Source of the DNA: Bacteroidota bacterium
GTDB taxonomy: Bacteria; Bacteroidota; Bacteroidia; Bacteroidales; Prolixibacteraceae
Assembly (NCBI GenBank): GCA_024278975.1
Contig: JAJRSD010000113.1
Span: 1-64,000 of the forward strand
Length of the DNA: 64,000 bases
Direction: 5' to 3'
The number at the start of each line of letters is the position of its first letter. Position 1 is the stretch's first letter. Under the pieces are notes generated by a model. The model was not told the origin of the DNA and ran no database searches. It worked only from the letters and a program-made list of their open reading frames with translations. Positions 1 to 10,309 of the stretch are shown one piece after another. The position numbers and the translations under genes were made by a program.

Positions 1-342
1 ACCAAAAACTTCGTGATTTCCCATTGTATAATAGATGGGCATTGTTAGATTTTTAATCGTCTCCTCAAATAAATTGTATAAACTGTCGGCTCTTCCATAA
101 GTCTGTCCCAGTGCATCCATAATATTATCGCCACCCGAAATCACGAAATCGGGAGCTAGTTTATTGATAGTGTCAATTGCCTGTAATAATCCTTCCGTAG
201 CATTTCGCTCGGGAGTTACATGAATATCGGTCATAAAAACAAATGAGAAACTGTTGTCTTTTTTTGAATTGTCTTTTTTTGATATTGATTGACAGTTAAC
301 GAGAATTCCTGCGATTAATACGAGTAAAATTAGTTTTTTCAT
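1..342 (-). CDS. Metallophosphoesterase lipoprotein, N-terminal part only
   Basis: The gene runs off the left edge, so only the first 114 residues are present. It starts with a lipoprotein signal peptide whose lipobox is LVNC (acylated Cys17). It continues with calcineurin-like phosphoesterase metal-binding motifs: FMTDIH (Asp39, His41), SGGDN (about 69-73) and MGNHE (about 108-111). The family hydrolyses phosphoester bonds using a two-metal centre. The lipobox suggests the protein is anchored to a membrane outside the cytoplasm. The substrate cannot be told. The ATG at 342 faces away from the fucosidase gene that starts at 458, so the short spacer probably holds both promoters. Confidence 0.85.
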   Translation of the reverse strand, partial: MKKLILLVLIAGILVNCQSISKKDNSKKDNSFSFVFMTDIHVTPERNATEGLLQAIDTINKLAPDFVISGGDNIMDALGQTYGRADSLYNLFEETIKNLTMPIYYTMGNHEVFG

Positions 343-457
343 GATTAGTTAGATTAAATTATTTTGGAATAAAGATATTCTAATAATCAATTAATTTAGC
401 TGTACTTTCAATTTTTTTTTGAAAGTTTGTAATGATATAATTAAAATACAAAATCCA

Positions 458-1783
458 ATGAAGAAAATTGTTTTAATCTTACTAATTTGTTTGCAGTTTA
501 TGTCGGCTATTGCTCAGGAAACCGATGCGGAAAAGGAGAAAAGAATGCAGTGGTTCGAAGATGCAAAACTGGGTATTTTTATTCATTGGGGAATTTATTC
601 GGTTAACGGAATCGACGAAAGCTGGTCGTTTTACAACGGATATATTTCGTACACCGATTATATGAATCAGATAAATGATTTTACTGCCGCAAATTATCAT
701 CCCGAAGAGTGGGCAAAACTATTTAAAGAGAGCGGTGCAAAATACACGGTGCTAACAACAAAACATCACGATGGCGTTGCACTCTGGGATACAAAATGCA
801 ACGACCATAATGTTGTCGCTCAGTCGCCTGCGGGAAGAGATTTGGTTAATCCACTGGTTAAACAACTTCTAAAAAATAATTTGAAAGTTGGATTATATTA
901 TTCGCTGTTAGATTGGTCGCACCCCGATTATCCAAATAAAACCAAGGTTGAAAAACGTTATAAAACTGATTCGGTAAAATGGAACCGGTTTGTAGATTTT
1001 AACTTTTGCCAGTTAGAGGAGCTTTCCAAAAAGTTTAAACCCGATCTGTTTTGGTTCGATGGCGATTGGGAGCAGTCGGCTGAAAAATGGCGTGCCAAAG
1101 AGTTGAGCGAAGATTTGCGTGGCTGGAACAAAAATGTAATTCTGAATAGCAGAATTCAGGGTTACGGCGATTATGCTACACCCGAGCAAGGTTTGCCAAT
1201 TACCCGGCCAAACAACCGGTATTGGGAATTGTGCATGACAATGAACGACAGTTGGGGCTACCAGCACAACGACCACAACTACAAAACTCCCAATCAGGTA
1301 ATTCGTATTTTGGTTGATTGTATAAATAAAGGTGGAAATTTATTGCTCGATATCGGACCGAAACCCGATGGAACAATTCCCAACGAGCAGGTAAATATTC
1401 TAAAAGAGCTGGGACGATGGACAAATAAACATGCCGAAGCAATTTACGGAACACGTGCCGGAATTCCGTACGAACATTATTACGGACCAACAGCACTAAA
1501 TCAGAAAGGTGATATTTTGTATCTTTTTGTTCCGCATAAACCAAATGGGGCGTTAATTTTAAAAGGTATTAAAAACAAAATAAACCGGATGTGGGTGGTT
1601 GGCAACGGTACAAAATTAAACTGGGATGTTAAAATGAAAGCATACTGGAGTTCCGTTCCCGGCATTGTTTATATCGATGTTCCTGAAGAAGTTCTCGACA
1701 AAGAAGTTACAGTAATAGCTGTTCTTTTAGACGGCAAAATTGATTTGTACCGCGAAAAGGGGCAGGTAATTGAAAGTAACTGA
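458..1783 (+). CDS. Alpha-L-fucosidase, glycoside hydrolase family 29
   Basis: A 441-residue secreted enzyme that removes alpha-linked L-fucose from glycans. The ATG at 458 is chosen over one 39 bases upstream because it begins a clean signal peptide (MKKIVLILLI, cleavage after AIAQ about residue 20). Family 29 hallmarks are KLGIFIHWG (residues 37-45), the TTKHHDG segment (about 100-106), and LFWFDGDW with the likely catalytic nucleophile Asp201. A C-terminal beta domain follows from about residue 350. The length is typical for a one-domain bacterial GH29. It stands alone on its strand, with no SusC/SusD genes nearby, so it is not in a classical polysaccharide-utilisation locus. The exact fucosyl linkage cannot be told. 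Confidence 0.93.
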   Translation: MKKIVLILLICLQFMSAIAQETDAEKEKRMQWFEDAKLGIFIHWGIYSVNGIDESWSFYNGYISYTDYMNQINDFTAANYHPEEWAKLFKESGAKYTVLTTKHHDGVALWDTKCNDHNVVAQSPAGRDLVNPLVKQLLKNNLKVGLYYSLLDWSHPDYPNKTKVEKRYKTDSVKWNRFVDFNFCQLEELSKKFKPDLFWFDGDWEQSAEKWRAKELSEDLRGWNKNVILNSRIQGYGDYATPEQGLPITRPNNRYWELCMTMNDSWGYQHNDHNYKTPNQVIRILVDCINKGGNLLLDIGPKPDGTIPNEQVNILKELGRWTNKHAEAIYGTRAGIPYEHYYGPTALNQKGDILYLFVPHKPNGALILKGIKNKINRMWVVGNGTKLNWDVKMKAYWSSVPGIVYIDVPEEVLDKEVTVIAVLLDGKIDLYREKGQVIESN

Positions 1784-1837
1784 TAAATTTGAAAAATATA
1801 TTTGTTGTAATTCGTTTAGGCTCGATTAAAGTTTTGT

Positions 1838-1950
1838 GATTTGTAGAGATTTGTAGAGATTAGTAGTGATCCATTGTTGTTTCTACAAATCCCTACAAAT
1901 CCCCATCAATCCCCATCAATCCCCATCAATCCCCATCAATCCCCATCAAT
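1838..1950. repeat. Decamer tandem repeat and fold-back sequence
   Basis: The 347-base gap between the fucosidase gene and sucA holds five exact tandem copies of CCCCATCAAT (1901-1950). Two related decamers of the type CTACAAATCC come just before (1882-1900). A left arm (about 1838-1870), built of GATTTGTAGA units, is roughly the reverse complement of those decamers, so the region can fold back on itself. The rest of the gap (1951-2130) is AT-rich and shows no gene. Confidence 0.8.
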
Positions 1951-2130
1951 CACTATAATCCTTTGTTAATCTATATTCCAAAATCAAATATTATTCAAAA
2001 ATTATTTTTCTTTGATATGAAAAATATTTGGAGTGCAATTCTCCATGCGTTGAAAATTTATTTCAGCTAAACATTCTTAATCATTTTTTGTTATTTTTAG
2101 CATAATTACACGACAATTAAAAAATCAATA

Positions 2131-4851
2131 ATGGATAAATTCTCATCGGTGGGAAATCAGGAGTTACAGGCAATTGAAGAGTTGTATCAAAGTTATTTGG
2201 AAAATCCGGAGTCGGTGGATAAAAGCTGGCAACAATTTTTTGCCGGTTTCGAGCTGGCACGTACAAGTTACCCCGAAAAACCTACTTCAAAAAATCTTAA
2301 TAATATAGACAAAGAATTTGCCATAATGAACCTGATTCACGGGTATCGTCAGCGCGGACATCTGTTTACAAAAACAAACCCGGTACGTGCACGCAGGCAA
2401 TATTTACCAACACTGGCAATCGATAATTTTGGTTTGAATGAAAAAGATTTGGAGACCACTTTCCAGGCAGGTAACGAAATTGGAATTGGTGCCGCAAAAC
2501 TGAAGGATATTGTAGAACATCTCGATGCTACTTATTGCAGTTCTATTGGTGTTGAGTATGTTTATATGCGTAAACCCGAAGTTGTTAAGTGGTTAAAAGA
2601 GCGAATGGAAAGTACTAAAAATTCAGAAGTCTATTCTGTTGAAAAGCGTAAACATTTTTTCTATCATTTGAAACTGGCTGTTGGATTCGAGAATTTTATT
2701 CATAAAAAATTTGTTGGGCAAAAACGATTTTCTCTCGAAGGTGCAGAAGTGCTTATTCCATCGTTAGATGCAGTTATAGAACGTGGTGCAGAGCTTGGAA
2801 TTGAAGAGTTTATTATTGGAATGGCACACCGCGGACGATTAAATGTGTTGGCAAATATTCTTGAGAAACCCTACAAAAATATTTTTAAAGAATACACCGG
2901 AAAAGAGTACGAAGACGATATTTCGCAGGGCGATGTAAAATATCATTTGGGATACGAAAACGAGGTTGTTACCGATTTTGGTAAAAAAGTTAAGCTGAAA
3001 TTGATGCCCAATCCATCGCATCTCGAAACTGTTGCTCCGATTGTTGAAGGGATGGTTCGTTCGCAAATAAATTCGATTTATAATAAAGACTACAATAAAG
3101 CGGCGGCAATTGTTATTCATGGCGATGCCGCTATTGCAACGCAGGGTGTGGTTTACGAAACTACCCAAATGTCGCAGTTGAATGGATATAAAACAGGCGG
3201 CACAATCCATTTGGTTGTCAATAATCAGGTTGGATTTACTACTCCATATATCGAGGCTCGTTCAAGTACTTACAGTACCGACGTGGCAAAAGTTACCCGT
3301 TCGCCTGTATTTCATGTAAACGGCGACGATGTGGAAGCGATGATTTTTACCGTAAAACTGGCAATGGAATTCCGTCAGAAATTTCATTCCGATGTTTTTA
3401 TAGATATTTTGTGTTATCGGAAATATGGCCATAACGAAGGTGATGAGCCGCGTTTTACTCAGCCAATGTTATACAAAGCCATTTCGAAACATCCCAATCC
3501 GCGCGATATTTATTCCGAAAGATTGAATGAACTGGGAATAATGACACGCGATGAATCACGAAAGGAGATTAAAGAATTTGATGATTTTCTGGACGGTAAA
3601 TTAAAGGAGTCAGAGAAAATTAAAAAGTTAAAAATCAGAAAGTTTCTGCTGAAAGAGTATGATAATTACGAAAATCCGCAAAAGGTTTCTTTTAACGAAG
3701 CAATAGAAACCGGTGTAAGTCCGGATAAACTTTTTGAAATAGCCAATAAAATAAATAATCTTCCGGCTGATTTAACTTTCTTTAAAAAGGTAAACCGGAT
3801 ACTTTCTGATAGAAAAATGATGATGCACGACGACCGTCTGGACTGGGCAATGGCAGAACTGCTTGCCTACGGAACACTGGTTGCCGAAGGTCATCCGGTT
3901 CGGTTAAGCGGACAAGACAGCGAGCGCGGAACATTTGCACACCGGCATGCAGCTTTTACTATCGAAGGAACTGAAAAAAAATATTTTCCGCTGAGACATG
4001 TTGCCGAAAATCAGGCATCGTTTCATGTTTATAATTCGCTGCTTTCGGAGTATGCTGTAATGGGTTTCGAGTATGGATATTCGCTGGCGCAACCAAACGG
4101 ATTGACAATCTGGGAGGCGCAATTTGGCGATTTTCATAATGTTGCACAGGTAGTTATCGATCAGTATATTTCATCGGCATTCGAAAAATGGGGAATGATG
4201 AACGGGCTGACTTTATTGTTGCCACACGGTTTCGAAGGGCAGGGACCTGAACATTCGAGTGGTCGGATTGAGCGTTTTCTCGAGCTTTCGGCAAATAATA
4301 ACATGCAGGTTATTGTACCTACCACACCAGCAAATATGTTTCATGTTTTGCGCCGTCAGGTGAAAATGAATATGCGTTTACCGCTGATAGTTTTTACACC
4401 TAAAAGTTTGTTGCGACACCCAAAAGTTCAATCGAAAGTTGCAGATTTGGCAACCGGTTCGTTTAAAGAAATTATAGACGATGTAACCGCAAAACCTGGT
4501 TTGGTAGAAAAGATTGTATTTACTTCGGGTAGGTTGTATTACGATTTGGAGAAATATAAAATTGAACACGGAATCACAAATATTGCAGTTGTTCGGTTAG
4601 AGCAGATTTATCCTATCCCGAACAAACAGATAAATCAAATTCTTAAAAAATATAATAAACATACCGAGTTGATTTGGGCTCAGGATGAACCTGAAAATAT
4701 GGGCGGCTGGCCGTTTATAAATCGTAAATTGGAAAGTTTTAGTTTTAAAGTGGTTTCGCGACCGGAGAGTGCCAGTCCCGCAGTTGGTTTGATGGAGAAA
4801 CATAAACAGGGATTAGAAAAAATTTTAGAAAGAGTGTTTACAAAAAAGTAA
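2131..4851 (+). CDS. sucA: 2-oxoglutarate dehydrogenase E1 component
   Basis: Thiamine-diphosphate-dependent E1 subunit of the 2-oxoglutarate dehydrogenase complex (TCA cycle, cytoplasm). It decarboxylates 2-oxoglutarate and passes the succinyl group to the lipoyl arm of E2. The 906-residue length fits the family. The N-terminus has the [13 protein letters not shown] segment typical of E1o. [10 protein letters not shown] lies at residues 231-240, and the ThDP/Mg motif runs from GDAA (331-334) to NNQVGFTT (364-371). A C-terminal transketolase-like half follows, with [14 protein letters not shown] around residue 595. The E2 gene sucB starts 4 bases downstream, so the two are co-transcribed. No lpd (E3) gene is seen in the window. 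Confidence 0.96.
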   Translation: MDKFSSVGNQELQAIEELYQSYLENPESVDKSWQQFFAGFELARTSYPEKPTSKNLNNIDKEFAIMNLIHGYRQRGHLFTKTNPVRARRQYLPTLAIDNFGLNEKDLETTFQAGNEIGIGAAKLKDIVEHLDATYCSSIGVEYVYMRKPEVVKWLKERMESTKNSEVYSVEKRKHFFYHLKLAVGFENFIHKKFVGQKRFSLEGAEVLIPSLDAVIERGAELGIEEFIIGMAHRGRLNVLANILEKPYKNIFKEYTGKEYEDDISQGDVKYHLGYENEVVTDFGKKVKLKLMPNPSHLETVAPIVEGMVRSQINSIYNKDYNKAAAIVIHGDAAIATQGVVYETTQMSQLNGYKTGGTIHLVVNNQVGFTTPYIEARSSTYSTDVAKVTRSPVFHVNGDDVEAMIFTVKLAMEFRQKFHSDVFIDILCYRKYGHNEGDEPRFTQPMLYKAISKHPNPRDIYSERLNELGIMTRDESRKEIKEFDDFLDGKLKESEKIKKLKIRKFLLKEYDNYENPQKVSFNEAIETGVSPDKLFEIANKINNLPADLTFFKKVNRILSDRKMMMHDDRLDWAMAELLAYGTLVAEGHPVRLSGQDSERGTFAHRHAAFTIEGTEKKYFPLRHVAENQASFHVYNSLLSEYAVMGFEYGYSLAQPNGLTIWEAQFGDFHNVAQVVIDQYISSAFEKWGMMNGLTLLLPHGFEGQGPEHSSGRIERFLELSANNNMQVIVPTTPANMFHVLRRQVKMNMRLPLIVFTPKSLLRHPKVQSKVADLATGSFKEIIDDVTAKPGLVEKIVFTSGRLYYDLEKYKIEHGITNIAVVRLEQIYPIPNKQINQILKKYNKHTELIWAQDEPENMGGWPFINRKLESFSFKVVSRPESASPAVGLMEKHKQGLEKILERVFTKK

Positions 4852-4855
4852 AAAG

Positions 4856-6175
4856 ATGATAGTTGAAATAAAAGTTCCCAGTCCGGGAGAATCGATAACC
4901 GAAGTGGAAATAGGAGCGTGGCTTGTTGAAGATGGTGCTTTGGTAACCAAAGATCAGGAAGTTGCCGAAGTAGAATCAGACAAAGCAACCCTAACAATTA
5001 TTGCTGTTGAAAGTGGTAAAATAAAAATATTGGCTGCTGAAGGCGATTCAATTCCTGTTGGCGATGTGGTTTGTACTATTGATACCAGTGTTGAAGTAAG
5101 TCAACAGTCGCAGTCGCAGTTGCCAGAAAAAGAAGAGGAAAGTATTCAGAGCACCCCTCTGCCTTCGGCATCTTTCGTCAACCGACGGAGAGAATTGAAG
5201 AAAGAAGAGCAGTCTCAGCCAGCAGCCAGTAGCCAGCAGCCAGCAGCCAGCAGCCAGCAGCCAGTAACCAGCAGTAGCCAAGTAAAAGTTACATCGGTTG
5301 CAAAAGAGATGATGAAAGAACATGGACTCTCGGTTGACGATGTTTTAAACGGTTTAAAACGACTCGGAAAAAAAGAGGTGGAAGCAGTTATTAATACACC
5401 TCAAACTGTTGCAGCAAATCAGGTTATTCAACAAAAAGAAGCATCGCGCGAAATAGACCGCAAACGAATGTCGAGTTTACGTAGAAAGTTAAGTGCACGT
5501 TTGGTTTCGGTAAAAAACGAAACTGCAATGCTTACAACTTTTAACGAAATTGATATGAGTTTTGTGATGAATTTGCGTAAAAAAAGTCAACAAAAATTTG
5601 TCGAAACACATGGATTTAAACTTGGATTTATGTCGTTTTTTACAAAGGCAGTTGCAATTGCAGCCACAGAATTTCCGATGGTAAACGCACAACTTGATGG
5701 AGATGAAATTGTAACTCCGCAATTTGTTGATGTGGGAATTGCCGTTTCAACACCAAAAGGTTTGATGGTGCCGATTGTACGAAATGCTGAAAGTAAAACC
5801 ATTCCTCAAATTGAAGCAGAAATAAAGCAACTCGCTGAAAAAGCACGAAATAAAAAGATTACCGTTGCGGAATTAACAGGCGGAACTTTTACAATTACAA
5901 ATGGGGGAGTGTTTGGGTCGTTGCTTTCAACACCAATTATTAATCCGCCACAATCTGCAATTTTGGGTATGCACAATATTTTGGAACGTCCGGTTGCTGT
6001 TGACGGGCAGGTTGTAATTCGCCCGATGATGTACACTGCACTTTCGTACGACCACCGAATTATCGACGGAAAAGATTCGGTTAGCTTTTTAGTAAAAGTA
6101 AAAGAGATGATTGAAAATCCGGAACGAATGTTTACCAGCGGACAGGATGTTGGGGAACTGTTGTTGGGGATTTAG
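4856..6175 (+). CDS. sucB: Dihydrolipoyllysine succinyltransferase, E2 of 2-oxoglutarate dehydrogenase
   Basis: The 439-residue E2 core of the 2-oxoglutarate dehydrogenase complex moves the succinyl group from the lipoyl arm to CoA. Residues 1-75 form the lipoyl domain with the modified Lys43 in ESDKATL. A Gln/Ser/Ala/Pro-rich linker covers about 85-142. A peripheral subunit-binding domain follows (about 143-180, [20 protein letters not shown]). The catalytic domain ends with [10 protein letters not shown], giving active-site His400 and Asp404. The linker is encoded by near-perfect AGCCAGCAGCC repeats at about 5217-5275, so its length may vary between strains. It lies 4 bases after sucA. Confidence 0.95.
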   Translation: MIVEIKVPSPGESITEVEIGAWLVEDGALVTKDQEVAEVESDKATLTIIAVESGKIKILAAEGDSIPVGDVVCTIDTSVEVSQQSQSQLPEKEEESIQSTPLPSASFVNRRRELKKEEQSQPAASSQQPAASSQQPVTSSSQVKVTSVAKEMMKEHGLSVDDVLNGLKRLGKKEVEAVINTPQTVAANQVIQQKEASREIDRKRMSSLRRKLSARLVSVKNETAMLTTFNEIDMSFVMNLRKKSQQKFVETHGFKLGFMSFFTKAVAIAATEFPMVNAQLDGDEIVTPQFVDVGIAVSTPKGLMVPIVRNAESKTIPQIEAEIKQLAEKARNKKITVAELTGGTFTITNGGVFGSLLSTPIINPPQSAILGMHNILERPVAVDGQVVIRPMMYTALSYDHRIIDGKDSVSFLVKVKEMIENPERMFTSGQDVGELLLGI

Positions 6176-6207
6176 GGAAGTTCACAGTTGTAGTTAAGAA
6201 TAAGAAA

Positions 6208-6255
6208 GTCTCAGTCTCAGTTTCAGTCTCAGTTTCAGTCTCAGTCGCAGTCTCA
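6208..6255 (+). repeat. CAGTCT/CAGTTT hexamer microsatellite
   Basis: About eight degenerate copies of the hexamer CAGTCT (variants CAGTTT and CAGTCG) follow 30 bases after the sucB stop. They resemble the short CAGTCG run inside the sucB linker (about 5107-5121). The remaining 138 bases up to the next start codon at 6394 contain no gene that I can support. Confidence 0.75.
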
Positions 6256-6393
6256 GGGAAGAAAATTACTAAATTCCTATTTTGATACTTTTTGTAGAGA
6301 ACCCAATACTGACGATATTGTAAATATCACTACATTAGCGGCTCAAATTGAAGTAAGAAACCTGAGATATTCATTCATAACACTATCAGTACA

Positions 6394-7800
6394 ATGACTT
6401 ATAAGAAAATTGCAATATTTAGTATCGTAATAGTAATGGCAGTTGGCAGTTCTGCGCAATATAAATTGAACAGTTCGTTGGTTTTATCGCCTGAAAATAT
6501 CATTAAAATAACCTTCGAAAACAGTGATCGTATTAAATCTGCTTTTTTTTACCTCGAATCAGCAAAGTCCAATTTTAAATTATTCGAGAGTGATTACACA
6601 CAGTTTAACCCGGTTATCGTTGGTTCGGGTGTTACTGCCGATTCTGAACATAGAAATTACAGCAACTTTTCAACAGGAATGAGAAAGGAGTTTTTCGATG
6701 GTACATCGATAGAAGCTTCCATTGGAAATAATATGGGTTGGGGTAAAAATATGACTTCTCAAAATGTAAATTATATTGAGTCGGAGATAAGTTTTCCACT
6801 GTTTACTTCGGCACGAAAACTCGACAGGCTTATTAAACGAACATTTGAAGAGAATGAGTTATACACGAAAAATCTAGATTATGTGGATGCCGTAAAAGAG
6901 AATATTCACGATGCCGTTGAGCAGTATTACGATTTGGTTCCGCGTATTAAAAGTTACAATATGCTAAAAGCGTATCGTGCTGAGTTACAGGAGTTGTTTA
7001 ATAACGATTCTATTAAAAATAGAGATCAGATCGAAGGTGAAATTGCAACATTAAATTCAGAAATAACAGGTTTCGAAATTTCGTTGTATTCCATGCAACT
7101 GAGCATGGAGAGATATATGAATGTTGATAATATCGACCTTGAACAGTTGTTTGTTATGGATGTTAATTTTAACGAGGAGAACTATTATGGCAGCTATTAT
7201 ATTGAAGAGCCAACTGACAGTATCTTTGCAAAAGCACTTAGTAACGATTCTGAATTTAAGGTACTTGGAATTATAAAAAAGAATGCCGAGGAGAAAAAGC
7301 GATTAGCCCAAAAAGGTAAGTGGGATATTTTTGCTACAACCGGTGCCCGCTATAATTATTACGAAACTAAGGGTAATATAAACCAGGGTAATTTTTTGGT
7401 TGCAGACGCAGGGTTAAAAATAAAACTTTACGATAATAAGGTTCTTAAGAATACTATTGCCAAGGCCGAATCCGATATTTCGGCCATTGAATATATTATC
7501 AGAGATCGCGAAAAATTAATTCGGTCTAACATCGAAAAATTAAAAGACGGGCTGACCAAAAAAAAGGATCAGCTAACGATTACTTTTTCAAGTCTCGAAT
7601 CGTGGAAGAATATTTATAAGACCAAGAAGATGCAATATATTGAAGGAACAGAAAGCGTTGATAATTTTATACAAGCATTTCGCTCTCTTGTTGAAACAGA
7701 ACAAAACCGCTACCATTTAGAGAATAACTACCTCGATTTAATACGTGATTTTAACTACATAACCGGGGCTTATTTTGAATATATAGAATTGCAAAATTAA
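6394..7800 (+). CDS. TolC-like outer membrane protein
   Basis: A 468-residue exported protein with a signal peptide (cleavage near VGSSAQ, residue 22). The long helical stretches (about 145-240 and 355-440), separated by beta-rich segments with alternating hydrophobic residues, are the pattern of TolC-family outer-membrane channels. Examples are FSTGMRKEFFDGTSIEASIG near residue 90, and the late DNFIQAFRSLVETEQNRYHLENNYLDLIRDF helix at about 430-460. TolC proteins form the exit duct of efflux or type I secretion systems. No inner-membrane pump or membrane-fusion gene lies beside it, so partner and cargo are unknown. The family call rests on overall pattern rather than one diagnostic motif. 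Confidence 0.6.
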   Translation: MTYKKIAIFSIVIVMAVGSSAQYKLNSSLVLSPENIIKITFENSDRIKSAFFYLESAKSNFKLFESDYTQFNPVIVGSGVTADSEHRNYSNFSTGMRKEFFDGTSIEASIGNNMGWGKNMTSQNVNYIESEISFPLFTSARKLDRLIKRTFEENELYTKNLDYVDAVKENIHDAVEQYYDLVPRIKSYNMLKAYRAELQELFNNDSIKNRDQIEGEIATLNSEITGFEISLYSMQLSMERYMNVDNIDLEQLFVMDVNFNEENYYGSYYIEEPTDSIFAKALSNDSEFKVLGIIKKNAEEKKRLAQKGKWDIFATTGARYNYYETKGNINQGNFLVADAGLKIKLYDNKVLKNTIAKAESDISAIEYIIRDREKLIRSNIEKLKDGLTKKKDQLTITFSSLESWKNIYKTKKMQYIEGTESVDNFIQAFRSLVETEQNRYHLENNYLDLIRDFNYITGAYFEYIELQN

Positions 7801-8040
7801 TTGCTTACTTAGACAGAAAACACGAACTTTATAAAGTTGATAAAGATATTTTTCAGAATAAAATAATCTTGCTTCAAAAAATTATGCTCGATGATATAGG
7901 TGCCTGAGTTAATTTAAATGTGCCGGAAAAAAGACCCAATAAATATGCTACTGTTTTCGAAGTGAAAGGAGCAATTTGAATTAAGATATTCTTATAAAAA
8001 TAATGATGTTGTTGCGGGATTCTCAATCATAAACTGAAAA
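7801..8040 (+). pseudogene. Possible decayed coding sequence
   Basis: The 260-base spacer before the Gfo/Idh gene translates into protein-like pieces broken by stops and a frame change. The first piece (from 7803) reads AYLDRKHELYKVDKDIF. After a TGA the same frame gives VPEKRPNKYATVFEVKGAI. The next frame then gives FELRYSYKNNDVVAGFSIIN. The composition looks like former protein, possibly another secreted or TolC-like gene. No family is recognised, and chance cannot be excluded. Confidence 0.3.
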
Positions 8041-8060
8041 TCTTATATTTGAAAGAAAAA

Positions 8061-9107
8061 ATGGAAAATCAAATTAATACAGCAATTGCATCTTTTGGTA
8101 TGTCGGGATTAGTTTTTCACGGACCATTTTTAAAGATAAACAGCGGATTCCGGGTTACTCATATTTTAGAACGAACTAAGAATATTTCACGTAATTTATT
8201 TCCCGATGCTGAAATAGTTCGCAGTTTCGACCAGATTCTTGCAACTCCTGAAATTGAACTGGTGATAATTAATACGCCCGATACTTTTCATTTCGAGATG
8301 GCAAAACAAGCCTTGAAAGCAGGGAAGCACGTTGTGGTTGAAAAACCAATAACCCAAAGAAGTAGTGAGGCGAAGGAGTTAATTCAACTTGCAAAACAAA
8401 ATAAAGTATTATTGACAGTTTATCAGAACCGAAGGTGGGATGGCGATTTTTTGACCGTTCAGAAAGTGCTGGCGGAAAATAAACTGGGTCGGTTAATTGA
8501 GTTCGAATCCAATTTCGACAGGTATCGGGCTACTATCAAACCAAATACATGGAAAGAGCAAGGCGATGAATATTCGGGCGTACTTTATAACCTGGGCTCG
8601 CACATGATTGATCAAATTTATTTGTTGTTTGGAAAACCAAAAGCAGTTACCGCACATCTGAAAATTGTTAGAAAAGCAGGAATTATCACCGACTATTATA
8701 ATATCAGGTTCGAATACGAAGGGTTTTCGGCACTTACAAAATGTTCGTATCTCGTAAAAAATGCAGGACTGCGTTACATTATTCATGGCGAGTTTGGTAC
8801 GTTTAACAAATCAGGAATCGACCCTCAGGAAGATTTACTAAAAGCAGGGAATTTACCTGTTGGCGATAATTGGGGCAAAGATTTGCCAGACGAATGGGGA
8901 GTGATTTTTTATGAAAAAGATGGTGAAGAATACGAAGAGCTTGTTGAAACCATTCCCGGTGATTACGGTATTTTTTACAACAATGTTTACGATGCAATAA
9001 AAAATGGAGATGAACTGTTTGTAAAGCCAGAACAGACATTTGAAGTTCTGAAAATTATGGAAGCCTGTAAAAAAAGTAACCTTGAAAAACGGACAATTAT
9101 TTTGTAG
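8061..9107 (+). CDS. Gfo/Idh/MocA family oxidoreductase
   Basis: A 348-residue cytoplasmic NAD(P)-dependent oxidoreductase of the glucose-fructose oxidoreductase/inositol dehydrogenase family, acting on sugars or sugar-like molecules. The ATG at 8061 is preferred to a TTG four codons earlier. A Rossmann domain fills the first 120 residues, with a dinucleotide-binding stretch near residues 8-20 and the family signature VVEKPIT (Glu94, Lys95, Pro96). The C-terminal alpha/beta domain carries SGVLYNLGSHMIDQIYLLFG (about 175-194), with the usual substrate-side Gly-His-Asp residues. There are no sugar-transport neighbours, so the substrate is not predicted. Confidence 0.9.
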   Translation: MENQINTAIASFGMSGLVFHGPFLKINSGFRVTHILERTKNISRNLFPDAEIVRSFDQILATPEIELVIINTPDTFHFEMAKQALKAGKHVVVEKPITQRSSEAKELIQLAKQNKVLLTVYQNRRWDGDFLTVQKVLAENKLGRLIEFESNFDRYRATIKPNTWKEQGDEYSGVLYNLGSHMIDQIYLLFGKPKAVTAHLKIVRKAGIITDYYNIRFEYEGFSALTKCSYLVKNAGLRYIIHGEFGTFNKSGIDPQEDLLKAGNLPVGDNWGKDLPDEWGVIFYEKDGEEYEELVETIPGDYGIFYNNVYDAIKNGDELFVKPEQTFEVLKIMEACKKSNLEKRTIIL

Positions 9108-9229
9108 AATGTTGATGATATTCAATTCAAATATCTTTTCAAATTCTAAAATATTATTTACAATGCCTAAGCAATTTTCAACGCCTGGGTTACAGAATAA
9201 AATTCGTTAAATCTATTTTCTGAATTTTG

Positions 9230-9649
9230 CTATAAACTTAAAGTTTTCCATCCCTCTTTTAAATATTTTGTAAGTGGGGTTCCCATCCCTTTTACATCAA
9301 TTCCCATTTCTGCCAAATCTTTGTCAACGCCATACATTTTGGCACAGGCAACACACGCTTCCACAATAACTCCGGCTTCCTTCATTTTTTTTACATAATC
9401 CTGTAAATTTTTATTTTCCGACAAAAGTTTTACCGACGGTCCCCAGACAATTAGTACAACTTCGTCGAACCAACCCTGCTTTTTAGCATTGTAAGTGTAC
9501 ATAAAACACATTTTCTCTGCAACATCAACATCGCCGCTGGTCCATAAAACAGCAAGTTTTTTTGAGTTATCTTCCATTTTTTTTTCGGTTTCCGCAAATA
9601 CACCTGAAAAAAGTGCGATTGCAATTAGTAGTAAGATTGTCTTTTTCAT
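9230..9649 (-). CDS. DsrE-like exported protein
   Basis: A 139-residue protein that starts at the ATG at 9649, because that start gives a clear signal peptide (MKKTILLLIAIALFSGVFAE). The mature part has the DsrE/DsrF-like fold pattern: KLAVLWTSGDVDVAEKM, then VVLIVWGPSVKLLSE, then the cysteine pair EACVACAKMYGV (Cys99, Cys102), which sits where this family often carries sulfur. Family members relay sulfur or are of unknown function. An exported version is common in Bacteroidota and its role is unclear. It points away from the Cys-cluster gene start at 10309 and converges with the Gfo/Idh gene. Confidence 0.75.
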   Translation of the reverse strand: MKKTILLLIAIALFSGVFAETEKKMEDNSKKLAVLWTSGDVDVAEKMCFMYTYNAKKQGWFDEVVLIVWGPSVKLLSENKNLQDYVKKMKEAGVIVEACVACAKMYGVDKDLAEMGIDVKGMGTPLTKYLKEGWKTLSL

Positions 9650-9710
9650 GATATAAATATTTAAGTGATATAAATTGAGTTCTCTCCTAAAAGTAAAAAA
9701 TAGAAATTTA

Positions 9711-9738
9711 GTCATCTGATAAATCTGTTACCAACCGT
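9711..9738 (-). repeat. Half copy of a MITE-like repeat
   Basis: The sequence AGTCATCTGATAAATCTGTTACCAACCG closely matches the reverse complement of the right half of the roughly 80-base element at 31637-31715 and 58450-58530. It lies just upstream of the DsrE-like gene. Confidence 0.5.
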
Positions 9739-9748
9739 TTATCACGTA

Positions 9749-10309
9749 TCAATCTTCTATACTTTTTGCTAAATCATTTATTTGATGACTTTTCAGATGC
9801 TTAATTAAATTTTTAATTGGAATTAAATCAAATTCGCCAAACTCTTTATATTGAAACCCTGAAATAAACTCTTTGTTCAGCATAAAAAGTTTGCTGTTGT
9901 ATTTGTCTTGCGGAAAAGTATTGTCTAAAGTAAATTCCTCGAAATTGAAATCTTTAAAATTTAATTCGCAAGCCGAAAGTTCCCATTCATTATCATCATT
10001 CATAAAAAGTAGTGGCAATCCGTGTGTACGACAGATTATCGGGCGCTGGGTATAAATTGTACAAACACGATTTTTTAGAAAAATACACTCTCCTTCTTTT
10101 GATTCAGCAGATGTTTCAGGAACCGTTTTAGCCTCCTTTAAATCATTTATTATAGAGTAAAATTCGATGGGAAGAATGCTGTAATCCATACAACACATAT
10201 CGCATCCTTTTTTGCATTTTATCTGTTCAGAGTGTTCTGACTCTAATTTGGTTGCACGATTATCTATCTCGGTCCGCAACAGTTTATACGACTCAAAAGT
10301 CTTATTCAT
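9749..10309 (-). CDS. YkgJ-family cysteine cluster protein
   Basis: A 186-residue cytoplasmic protein starting at the ATG at 10309, not at a TTG seven codons upstream. The N-terminal cluster CKKGCDMCC (Cys32, 36, 39, 40) and the second set GECIFLKNRVCTIYTQRPIICRTHG form the conserved pattern of the YkgJ/UPF0153 family, thought to bind zinc or an iron-sulfur cluster. The biochemical role of the family is unknown. The gene is divergent from the GH3 gene at 10408, with 98 bases between the two starts. Confidence 0.85.
   Translation of the reverse strand: MNKTFESYKLLRTEIDNRATKLESEHSEQIKCKKGCDMCCMDYSILPIEFYSIINDLKEAKTVPETSAESKEGECIFLKNRVCTIYTQRPIICRTHGLPLLFMNDDNEWELSACELNFKDFNFEEFTLDNTFPQDKYNSKLFMLNKEFISGFQYKEFGEFDLIPIKNLIKHLKSHQINDLAKSIED

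Noticed and set aside
1901-1950. CRISPR array
   Set aside because: The decamers are directly adjacent with no spacers, and no cas gene is present.
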